Assembly (NCBI RefSeq): GCF_000955975.1
Contig: NZ_JYJF01000010.1
Span: 39,922-103,921, forward strand
From: Saccharothrix sp. ST-888
GTDB taxonomy: Bacteria > Actinomycetota > Actinomycetes > Streptomycetales > Streptomycetaceae
Length of the DNA: 64,000 nucleotides
Reading direction: 5' to 3'
Shown: positions 9,210 through 15,560 of the stretch, one piece after another
Numbering within the stretch: position 1 is the first letter of the stretch
Layout: every line of letters starts with the position of its first letter
The notes under the pieces: model-generated
What the model saw: only the letters and a program-made list of their open reading frames with translations
Database searches by the model: none
What the model was told of the DNA's origin: nothing
Program-made: the position numbers and the translations under genes

Positions 9210-9962
9210 ATGGCCGATGCCGAGACCGTCACCGCTGCCCTGAAGGCCGTCGCGGAGTCCACCGGGCGGCTGCTGCGCACCGTCACCGAGCTGGACCCCG
9301 GGAGCCTCGGGGAGCCGTCCGCGCTGCCCGGCTGGAGCCGTGGCCATGTGCTGGCCCACCTCTCCCGGAACGCCGACTCGCTGGTCAACCTGCTGGACGG
9401 CGCCCGGACCGGCCGGGACATCCCCCAGTACGCGAGCGAGACCGAGCGCGAGGACGGCATCCGGTCCGGCGCCGTCCGCCCGCTCACCGAGCAGCTCGTC
9501 GACCTGAAGGCCAGCGACGCACGGTTCACCGAGGCCGCCGCCAAGCTGTCCGACGCCGCCTGGAGCGCCTCGGTCCGGCACCGCAGCGGCGCGGTCTTCC
9601 CGGCCTCGCACCTGCTCGCCAAGCGCCGCCAGGAGCTGGAGTACCACCATGTCGACCTCGCCGCCGGCTACGCCCCCGAGCACTGGACCGAGGGCTTCGC
9701 CGCCGCCGAACTGGTCCGCCTCGCAGGGCAGTTCGCCGTGGCGTCGGTCCCGGCGGTACTGCTGGTCGCCGAGGACACCGGCACCCGGGCGCAGCTCGGC
9801 CCCGTCGGCGCCGAGCCCGAGCTGACCGCCGAGGGCCCGCTCCGGGCGCTCACCGCCTGGGTCTCCGGCCGCTCGGCCGGAGCCGGCCTGCGGGTCCGGC
9901 GCGGCGGCGAGCGGCTGCCGGACGCCGTCTGCGCACTGCCGGAGCTTCCGCCGCTGGGCTGA
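9210..9962 (+). CDS. Maleylpyruvate isomerase family, mycothiol-dependent DinB-fold protein
   Basis: A 250-residue member of the DinB-like four-helix-bundle superfamily that includes mycothiol-dependent maleylpyruvate isomerase. Visible metal-site features are the His in LPGWSRGHVLAHLSRNAD and the pair in RQELEYHHVDL. Actinobacteria carry many paralogues that use mycothiol as cofactor, and most lack a known substrate. The ATG at 9210 follows a GGAGG 5 nt upstream. It is transcribed divergently from uvrA and sits 101 nt before the MBL hydrolase gene, possibly in the same transcript. The family is confident, the reaction is not. Confidence 0.88.
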   Translation: MADAETVTAALKAVAESTGRLLRTVTELDPGSLGEPSALPGWSRGHVLAHLSRNADSLVNLLDGARTGRDIPQYASETEREDGIRSGAVRPLTEQLVDLKASDARFTEAAAKLSDAAWSASVRHRSGAVFPASHLLAKRRQELEYHHVDLAAGYAPEHWTEGFAAAELVRLAGQFAVASVPAVLLVAEDTGTRAQLGPVGAEPELTAEGPLRALTAWVSGRSAGAGLRVRRGGERLPDAVCALPELPPLG

Positions 9963-10063
9963 GCGGGCCATGATGCAGTTGACCGGCACGACCAGTGGCC
10001 GGTGCCGGGGCCCGGGTACGGGTGCCCGGCACCGACCCAGGACTGACGAGGAGCAGCGACGCG

Positions 10064-10711
10064 ATGACGTACCACGGAGCGGTGAAGGTCGGCGGCCCGC
10101 CGGACGTGCGGGAGCTCGCCCACCTGATCATCACCAAGATCGCGGTCGGCCCGTTCGAGAACAACGCGTACCTGCTGCGCTGCCGGGCCACCGACGAGCA
10201 GCTGCTGATCGACGCCGCCGCCGAGGGGCCGCTGCTGCTGGAGTCGGTCGGCGAGCAGCTGGCCACCGTGGTCACCACCCACCAGCACCACGACCACTGG
10301 GCCGCGCTCGGCGAGGTGGTCACCGCGACCGGTGCGCGGACGGCGGCCGGGCGGATCGACGCCCCGGGCATCCCGGTGCCCACCGACCTGCTGCTGGACG
10401 ACGGGGACGTGCTGCGGGTCGGCCAGGTCGAGCTGCGGGTCCGCCACCTGGCGGGCCACACCCCGGGCGCGATCGTGCTGATCTACGACGACCCGCAGGG
10501 CCACCCGCACGTGTTCACCGGTGACTGCCTCTTCCCGGGCGGTCCCGGAAGGACGACACAGCCGGAAGACTTCAAGTCGTTGATGGAAGCGCTGGAGGGC
10601 AAGGTCTTCACTCTGCCAGACGAGACTTGGATCTACCCCGGCCACGGGAACGACACCACTCTCGGCGCGGAGCGTCCGCAGCTCCAAGAGTGGTGGGCTC
10701 GCGGCTGGTAG
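10064..10711 (+). CDS. MBL-fold hydrolase with element-supplied C-terminus
   Basis: A 215-residue metallo-beta-lactamase-fold hydrolase of the glyoxalase-II-like group. The first metal motif is H73-Q-H75-H-D77-H78; later ligands are the His in LAGHTPG, the Asp in FTGDCLFPGG and the His in IYPGHGND. The ATG at 10064 follows GAGGAGCAGCGACGCG. The last ~58 codons (after FPGG) use more A/T-ending codons than the rest, and a second, GC-richer version of the same tail lies 2.75 kb downstream at 13291-13473. I infer that an integrated element exchanged the 3' end and kept the gene intact. Substrate unknown. Confidence 0.9.
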   Translation: MTYHGAVKVGGPPDVRELAHLIITKIAVGPFENNAYLLRCRATDEQLLIDAAAEGPLLLESVGEQLATVVTTHQHHDHWAALGEVVTATGARTAAGRIDAPGIPVPTDLLLDDGDVLRVGQVELRVRHLAGHTPGAIVLIYDDPQGHPHVFTGDCLFPGGPGRTTQPEDFKSLMEALEGKVFTLPDETWIYPGHGNDTTLGAERPQLQEWWARGW

Positions 10712-10825
10712 CAGCTGAAGGGGCCGCCTGCGCACGGCGGCCCCACCAAGGTGTTAGCGCACCACGGCAGGGCCTCACCGAACTCACCTGAGTCGCCAGG
10801 GAGCCCAGCTGTGAATTACCTTCTC

Positions 10826-11220
10826 ATGCCCCGCAAGTCCCGCGTGGCCTCGCTCCGCGACATCGCCGGCAGCATCTCGCGCGCCGTCCGCGGCGTCACC
10901 GCCCCGCCTCGCTCTTCGAGCTCCCGGCCGCCCGGCCGGTCGAGCTCGCCGAAGACCCCGCCGACGTGTACGGGCTCGACGACATGCCCGCCCTCGCCGA
11001 CATCGAGGCTGCCGCCGCCGAGTACAACCGGGCCGCCGACCTGGGCGCCATCCGCGTCATCTTCAAGCAGCACGGCCTCGGCCCGGTCCCGATGAAGTCC
11101 TCGGCGCCGTCCCTGAAGGTCAAGCGAGCCCCCGCCCTGACCGCCCCGGTCGAGTCCGAGACCCTCACGGCGGTGGCCCCCGGAACCGGACTCTGCCTCG
11201 ACCCACCACCGTCACCCTGA
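10826..11220 (+). pseudogene. Frameshifted, internally deleted small conserved streptomycete gene
   Basis: The 5' part reads MPRKSRVASLRDIAGSIS in one frame. From about 10905 the sense-like sequence continues in another frame (SLFELPAARPVELAEDP, YGLDDMPALADIEAAAAEYN, HGLGPVPMKSSAPSLKV) to a TGA at 11220. From memory, intact homologues in Streptomyces have a Lys/Arg-rich helix between the AAAAEYNRAADLG and IRVIFKQHG segments; here these are joined directly, consistent with an internal deletion as well as a frameshift. Such small proteins are common in actinobacterial mobile or phage-like elements. Function unknown. Confidence 0.55.
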
Positions 11221-11489
11221 AGAGCCGACCTCGGCATCCACGAGCGGCCGCCGAGCGGGTCCGCCAGGACGCGGCGGCCTTGGCGAAGCGCACGTTGCCG
11301 CCCTGGGCAGGGTGTAGATACGGATTTCAGGCGCCGGCCCAGCCGATCGGGTGAAATGCGACCGCAGTTGGCTGACTCTCCCCGAGGCGGGGAATGCCTC
11401 GCTCGGTCCTCTCAGGCAGGGCGCCATTCCCCACGTGCCCATGACTGGGACGAACAGCGACCCCCCTCCCGCCTTCCGAAGGAGCAGAT

Positions 11490-12347
11490 ATGCCTGCTTG
11501 TAAGCCTGCGGCGCGCCTCGCGCAAGCTCTGTGTCTCGGCATCGTTTGCCTTGGCGTCTCCAGTTCCCCGGCTGCCGCGCAGACGGCCGTCCCCTGCAAC
11601 GCTGGTGCCCTCGCAGCCGCGATCACCGCCGCCAACTCCACGGGCGACACTCTCGTTCTCGCCTCGGGGTGCACCTACGCCCTGAGCACCCCGCTGCCGC
11701 ACATCACCGGGCGTGTCGTCATCGACGGCAGCCGCAGCACGATCACCCGGTCGTCCGGACCGGCGTTCCAGGTGCTCGTGGTTGACGCGGGTGGAAACCT
11801 CAACCTGCGCCAGGCTTTCATCACCAACGGCGACGGCACCGGAACCTTCGGCGGCGGCATCGCCAACTCCGGGATCCTCACCGTCCGGGAATCCGTGATC
11901 AGCAACAGCCATGCCGACTTCGCGGGCGGCATCGGCACTAACACCGGGGCCACCACCACCCTCGTGAACACCCAGGTTGTGGACAACCAGGCGACGCAGA
12001 ACGGCGGAGGCCTGACCAACGATGGCAGTCTGACCCTCATTCGCACCCAGGTCACCGGCAACACGGCCGGCTTGCAGGGCGGCGGCATCGGCAATACCGG
12101 TACCCTGCGGTTGCAGGACAGCGAGATCAACAGCAACCAGGCGAACACCGCCGGCGGGATCGTCAACTTCAGCGGCGGGGCCACCGACCTCTTCCAGAGC
12201 CACGTCAACGCGAACACCTCGGTCAACGCGCCTGGTGGCATCAGCGACGCTGCTGGCAGCGTCGCTCTCGTCGCCAGCGATGTCAGCGGCAACTTCCCCA
12301 CCAACTGCGCCGGAAGCCCGCTCTCCATCGCCGACTGCACCGGCTGA
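11490..12347 (+). CDS. Secreted right-handed beta-helix repeat protein
   Basis: A 285-residue protein with a Sec signal (LAQALCLGIVCLGVSSSPAAA, cleavage likely after AAAQ). The mature part is built of ~28-residue turns carrying GGGI/GGGL and N-x-G-x-L motifs (GTFGGGIANSGILTVRES, NGGGLTNDGSLTLIRT, QGGGIGNTGTLRLQDS), as in polymorphic-outer-membrane-protein-like beta-helices. Two Cys near each end (AVPC; TNC, ADC) could staple the helix. A strong ribosome site (GAAGGAG) precedes the ATG, and a perfect hairpin follows at 12418. It is the only intact gene in the relic element, apparently retained cargo. No catalytic motif recognised; adhesion or polysaccharide binding is a guess. Confidence 0.85.
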   Translation: MPACKPAARLAQALCLGIVCLGVSSSPAAAQTAVPCNAGALAAAITAANSTGDTLVLASGCTYALSTPLPHITGRVVIDGSRSTITRSSGPAFQVLVVDAGGNLNLRQAFITNGDGTGTFGGGIANSGILTVRESVISNSHADFAGGIGTNTGATTTLVNTQVVDNQATQNGGGLTNDGSLTLIRTQVTGNTAGLQGGGIGNTGTLRLQDSEINSNQANTAGGIVNFSGGATDLFQSHVNANTSVNAPGGISDAAGSVALVASDVSGNFPTNCAGSPLSIADCTG

Positions 12348-12417
12348 ACGCAGAGGCCCGGACGGTAGCACCCCACACCTCGAAAACAGGCACCTACGAC
12401 TCCGGGGTGCAACGCGG

Positions 12418-12445
12418 AAGCCCCGCACCGTCTGGTGCGGGGCTT
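12418..12445 (+). terminator. Perfect 12-bp hairpin after the beta-helix gene
   Basis: Arms AAGCCCCGCACC (12418-12429) and GGTGCGGGGCTT (12434-12445) with a 4-nt GTCT loop lie 71 nt after the stop of the beta-helix gene. The A-flanked 5' arm and T-ending 3' arm suit a bidirectional intrinsic terminator, also facing the minus-strand recombinase remnant. Confidence 0.8.
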
Positions 12446-12532
12446 CGTGGCGGCCGGGCGCCTGCTACAGGCCGATGCTCGCCAGTGCCAGGCATCAGGG
12501 CAATGGGCGGATGGCCGGGTCCCGTTCGTGGC

Positions 12533-12899
12533 TCATGCGGAGACTTCCTCGGTCACCGGGTCCTGGGGAGCGGCGGCGGCCTGTTGTGCGGCGACCTTGG
12601 CCATGGGGTGGTCGGCCGGGGCGCCGCGGTCCCGGTCGTAGCCCCTGGCGGCCCGGCTGGCGGACCACCAGCGGCCGTGCCGGTTGGCGCTCTCCTCCGG
12701 CGCGCCGGCGGTGCGGGCGGCGCTGTAGCCGGAGGCGCGCCAGCCGTGCGCGGCGAAGGTCCGGCCCTGCTCGTCCTCGGCCAGGTCGGCGGCCTCGGTG
12801 AGCCACTTGCTGATGTCGTTGACGGTGGCGGCGGCGAGCTGTTCGCGAATGCTGCCCCAGCGGCCGACCCTGCGCAGCAGCCGCCCGCCGGTGATGCCG
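12533..12899 (-). pseudogene. Tyrosine recombinase C-terminal remnant
   Basis: Only the C-terminal catalytic end survives. From GITGGRLLRRVGRWG the frame runs through TVNDISKWLTEAADLA to AHGWRASGYSAARTAGAP and NRHGRWWSASRAARGYDRD. The box-II pattern H-x-x-R, the H-x-x-W and the Tyr of GYDRD are all present and correctly spaced. The N-terminal core-binding domain and the first catalytic Arg are missing; upstream sequence in the same frame is unrelated low-complexity. It abuts the serine-integrase remnant, which is transcribed in the same direction. It cannot be an active integrase on its own. Confidence 0.75.
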
Positions 12900-12911
12900 C
12901 GCTCGGCCCGC

Positions 12912-13253
12912 TCACCTACCAGGAGATCCTGGCCGGCGTCGCCAACACCGTCGGCCGACGCGGGCCCGGGACCTGAACACAACGACCCTCTTGCCGGCTG
13001 CTGCCGCGCGGGGGCCGAGTTCGATCGCGGCGGCCATGAGGCGGTCGTAGTCCGGTCGCTCGTCCGAGAGGGCACTCAGATCGTTGTCTGAGTACTCGCC
13101 GTAGAGGTGCCAGTCCTGGGCGTCGCAATGCGCGCGGAGGTCTCCCTGTTGACGCTTGACCCCGCGCCGCTGGTCAAATGGATCTCCTGAGATGCGGGAG
13201 TAGGCGAGGGCAAGGAACGCGCTTTCAGGCAGCTCGAACCGAGTGGGCGTCAT
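12912..13253 (-). pseudogene. Serine integrase N-terminal remnant
   Basis: Starting at the ATG at 13253, the frame encodes a resolvase/integrase N-terminal domain: ALAYSRISGDPFDQRRGVKR with likely nucleophile Ser22, then YGEYSDNDLSALSDERPDYD and GKRVVVF. Similarity stops near 12975, and the rest of the frame to 12912 is an unrelated basic tail. The large C-terminal DNA-binding parts (recombinase and zinc-ribbon domains) of a large serine integrase are gone. The gene begins 43 bp from the right boundary of the relic, the normal place for such an integrase. Confidence 0.75.
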
Positions 13254-13290
13254 GGCTGACATATTTTGCCCCTGGAGGCCCTTTACTCCC

Positions 13291-13473
13291 CCTGGCGGGA
13301 TCGGCAGCACCCAGAAGGACCCGGAGCGGTTCGCCCGGCTGTTCCGGGACGTCCAGGAGAAGATCTTCGACGCGCTCCCGGACGAGACCTGGGTCCACCC
13401 CGGCCACGGCGCCGACACCACCCTCGGCGCCGAGCGCCCGCACCTCGGGGAGTGGCGCGAGCGCGGCTGGTGA
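13291..13473 (+). pseudogene. Displaced original 3' end of the MBL hydrolase gene
   Basis: A 61-codon stretch reading PPGGIGSTQKDPERFARLF and DALPDETWVHPGHGADTTLG to a TGA at 13473, homologous to the last ~58 residues of the hydrolase ending at 10711. It carries the metal-binding PGHG but lacks the rest of the enzyme and has no credible start or ribosome site. Its GC-rich codons match the host better than the tail now attached to the gene, so I take this as the ancestral chromosomal end. Confidence 0.8.
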
Positions 13474-13514
13474 GAGCGGTCGGGGGCGCGGTTCCCCGCG
13501 CCCCCGACCCCCGG

Positions 13515-14489
13515 CTAGCCCTTCGCCTCGGCGAGGCTCTCCTGCGCCGCCCGGCGGGAGGCGATCAGGCTGGTGGTCGTGGTGACGGCCAGGACCGCCA
13601 CGATGAAGCCCAGCGAGAACGGGACACCGATCTCCGGCACGTGCACGCCGCTCTCGTGCAGCGCGTGCAGCACCAGCTTGACGCCGATGAAGCCGAGGAT
13701 CACCGACAGGCCGTACGAGAGGTGGACCAGCTTCTTCAGCAGGCCGCCGATCAGGAAGTACAGCTGGCGCAGCCCCATCAGCGCGAAGGCGTTGGCGGTG
13801 AAGACGATGTACGGGTCCTGGGTCAGGCCGAAGATCGCGGGGATCGAGTCCAGCGCGAACAGCACGTCGGTGGTGCCGATGGCCAGCATCACGATCAGCA
13901 TCGGCGTCATCAGCCGCTTGCCGTTCTCGCGGATGAGAAGCTCGGTGCCGTGGTACCTGTCCGTCGAGGGGAAGCGCCGCTCGATCGACTTGAGCAGGCG
14001 GTTCTCCTCGAACTCCGCGTCCTCCTCGTCGGCGCGGGCTTCCTTGACCAGCTTCCAGGCGGTGAAGATCAGGAAGGCGCCGAAGATGTAGAAGACCCAG
14101 GAGAAGGTGGTCACCAGGGCGGCGCCGCCAGCGATGAAGACCGCGCGCAGGACGAGCGCGATGATCACGCCGACCATCAGCACCCGCTGCTGGTAGATCC
14201 TGGGCACCGCGAACTTGCTCATGATCAGAATGAACACGAACAGGTTGTCCACGCTGAGCGACTTCTCGGTGATGTACCCGGCGAAGAACTCACCGGCCGG
14301 CTGCGAGCCGGAGTGCCACCACAGGAAACCGCCGAACAGCAGCGCCAGGACGACCCAGACCACCGTCCAGGTCCCGGCTTCCTTGATCGACACCTCGTGC
14401 GGCTTACGGCCGCCGATGAAGAAATCGGCCACGACCAGTGCGATCAGCACACCGATGGTGCCGACCCAAAGGCCCACGGAAACGTCCAT
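13515..14489 (-). CDS. TerC/Alx family integral membrane protein
   Basis: A 324-residue TerC-family protein with about nine membrane segments. The family core is clear: EKSLSVDNLFVFILIMSKF near residue 75 and TTDVLFALDSIPAIFGLTQD around residue 205; the conserved Asp residues in these are proposed metal-binding. TerC/Alx/MeeF proteins export Mn2+ and help metallate exported proteins, and some take part in tellurite resistance. The ATG at 14489 (MDVSVGLW) has GGAGGAG upstream; an in-frame start at 14507 lacks this. The upstream leader resembles a manganese riboswitch. terD lies next upstream on the same strand. Confidence 0.93.
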   Translation of the reverse strand: MDVSVGLWVGTIGVLIALVVADFFIGGRKPHEVSIKEAGTWTVVWVVLALLFGGFLWWHSGSQPAGEFFAGYITEKSLSVDNLFVFILIMSKFAVPRIYQQRVLMVGVIIALVLRAVFIAGGAALVTTFSWVFYIFGAFLIFTAWKLVKEARADEEDAEFEENRLLKSIERRFPSTDRYHGTELLIRENGKRLMTPMLIVMLAIGTTDVLFALDSIPAIFGLTQDPYIVFTANAFALMGLRQLYFLIGGLLKKLVHLSYGLSVILGFIGVKLVLHALHESGVHVPEIGVPFSLGFIVAVLAVTTTTSLIASRRAAQESLAEAKG

Positions 14490-14539
14490 CCTCTGCTCCT
14501 CCGGCAAGTAGGCGAGTCATACACGTCACTGCCGGAGGT

Positions 14540-14655
14540 CTCTTCCGCCCGTGTGCCCCCACACGAGAACACACGGGCCAGCGCCCCGGGGCGCACCACC
14601 ACAGAAAGGGGGCACCCGTGCTGACGGGACAACTGCGGGGGAATACTCCCCTCCG
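14540..14655 (-). promoter_or_regulatory. Candidate yybP-ykoY (Mn2+) riboswitch leader of terC
   Basis: Read on the minus strand, the terC leader contains GGGGAGTATTCCCCC (14651-14637) followed 11 nt later by GTCAGCAC (14625-14618), then G/C-rich arms. This resembles the GGGGAGUA and GUCAACA pieces of yybP-ykoY manganese riboswitches, which often precede terC/alx/mntP genes. The second half of the aptamer was not matched base by base. Boundaries are approximate. Confidence 0.5.
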
Positions 14656-14733
14656 CTGCCGTCAACACTAACAGAACTCCCAAGAGAAGGTAAAGAAGGT
14701 AAAGAATTGTCAGGGGGGACCTGCGGGAAGTGC

Positions 14734-15315
14734 CTACAGGTAGGGCTCGATCGCGGGCAGCAGGTCCTGGAACGTCCGGGACTTGGCCGGGACGCCGATG
14801 GCCTGCATGCCCCAGCCGCCACCGGGCTCCCGGAAGACCTTGGCCATGATCTGGCCGGTGTGCGGGCCGCCGCCGGTCAGCTCGTAGCGGGCCAGCTCCT
14901 GGCCGGTGCTCTCGTCCACCAGGCGGCAGTGCGCGTTCTGCACCTCGGTGAAGGTCTGACCGGTGTAGGAGCTGACGGTGAAGACGATCTGGGTGATGTG
15001 CGCGGGGACGTGCGTCAGATCCACCAGGATCGACTCGTCGTCGTCGCCCGCGCCCGCCCCGCCGACCAGGTTGTCCCCGGTGTGCCGGACCGAGCCGTCG
15101 TTGCTGATCAGGTGCTGGAAGAAGACCACGTCGGACGGGGTCTTCTCGGCGTAGAGCAGGGCGGAGGCGTCCAGGTCGATCTCCCGCCTGCGCAGGCCGA
15201 ACAGCCCGCGCCTGGGCGCCGCCGCCCAGCCGAGGCCCATCCGGACCACACTCAGCGACTCGCCCGAGCCCTTCTGCAGGCTGACTCGTTGGCCCTTGGC
15301 CAGATTCACCGACAC
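14734..15315 (-). CDS. terD: TerD-family calcium-binding stress protein
   Basis: A 193-residue TerD protein starting VSVNLAKGQRVSLQKG, with the family centre ILVDLTHVPAHITQIVFTVS and the acidic Ca2+-site segments (AGDDDES, LDASALLY). The C-terminal YELTGGGPHTGQIMAKVFRE and GWGMQAIG are normal. TerD proteins are cytosolic or membrane-associated Ca2+-binding partners of TerC and act in tellurite and envelope stress. The GTG at 15315 is chosen because the family begins with this SVNL segment and an AGGAGAGAGAGG lies just upstream; the longer reading to 15435 is unconserved. It shares strand and region with terC. Confidence 0.93.
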   Translation of the reverse strand: MSVNLAKGQRVSLQKGSGESLSVVRMGLGWAAAPRRGLFGLRRREIDLDASALLYAEKTPSDVVFFQHLISNDGSVRHTGDNLVGGAGAGDDDESILVDLTHVPAHITQIVFTVSSYTGQTFTEVQNAHCRLVDESTGQELARYELTGGGPHTGQIMAKVFREPGGGWGMQAIGVPAKSRTFQDLLPAIEPYL

Positions 15316-15468
15316 GGTGCTGTCCTCTCTCTCCTCAGCCCGGCGGGCAGGTCGCCCGCTGCGGCTGCACGGCGGATCACCCCGTTGCCGTCCCCCGGCT
15401 GAGGCCCCCAAGGTGCTCGCCTCCCCCGTCGGCACCGGCGCCCGGACAGGCCCCGCACCTGCGAGGGA

Positions 15469-15501
15469 GTACCCGCAGGCCAGCCTAGGGCCTGCGGGTA
15501 C
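15469..15501 (-). terminator. 12-bp hairpin downstream of uvrB
   Basis: Arms GTACCCGCAGGC (15469-15480) and GCCTGCGGGTAC (15490-15501) with a 9-nt loop, about 60 nt past the uvrB stop. It separates uvrB transcription from terD, which is on the same strand. No T-tract, as usual for this group. Confidence 0.7.
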
Positions 15502-15560
15502 ACGTCTGTCGATGGCCTACCCGCTCGCACCGGGGACGAGACCTCGCCGCCGCGGAGAAG

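Larger units (their letters stand above)
10540..13296. mobile_element. Relic integrative element inserted in the MBL hydrolase gene
   Basis: The boundaries are inferred from the duplicated MBL 3' end. The gene is intact up to a GGCGG at 10538-10542, and the displaced original 3' end resumes at a GGCGG at 13294-13298. The element provided a substitute tail (to 10711). Inside lie a frameshifted small gene, a secreted beta-helix gene, a tyrosine-recombinase tail and a truncated serine-integrase head that starts next to the right boundary, where large serine integrases usually sit. No replication, transfer or capsid gene remains, so this is a dead remnant of about 2.8 kb. The exact crossover cannot be fixed by eye because the shared core is only ~5 bp. 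Confidence 0.75.

Noticed and set aside
9995..10063. Upstream start for the MBL hydrolase
   Set aside because: The extra 23 residues are unconserved-looking, and the ATG at 10064 has a proper upstream GAGGAG.
12533..13253. A single intact integrase gene
   Set aside because: The two parts are in different frames and belong to different recombinase families.
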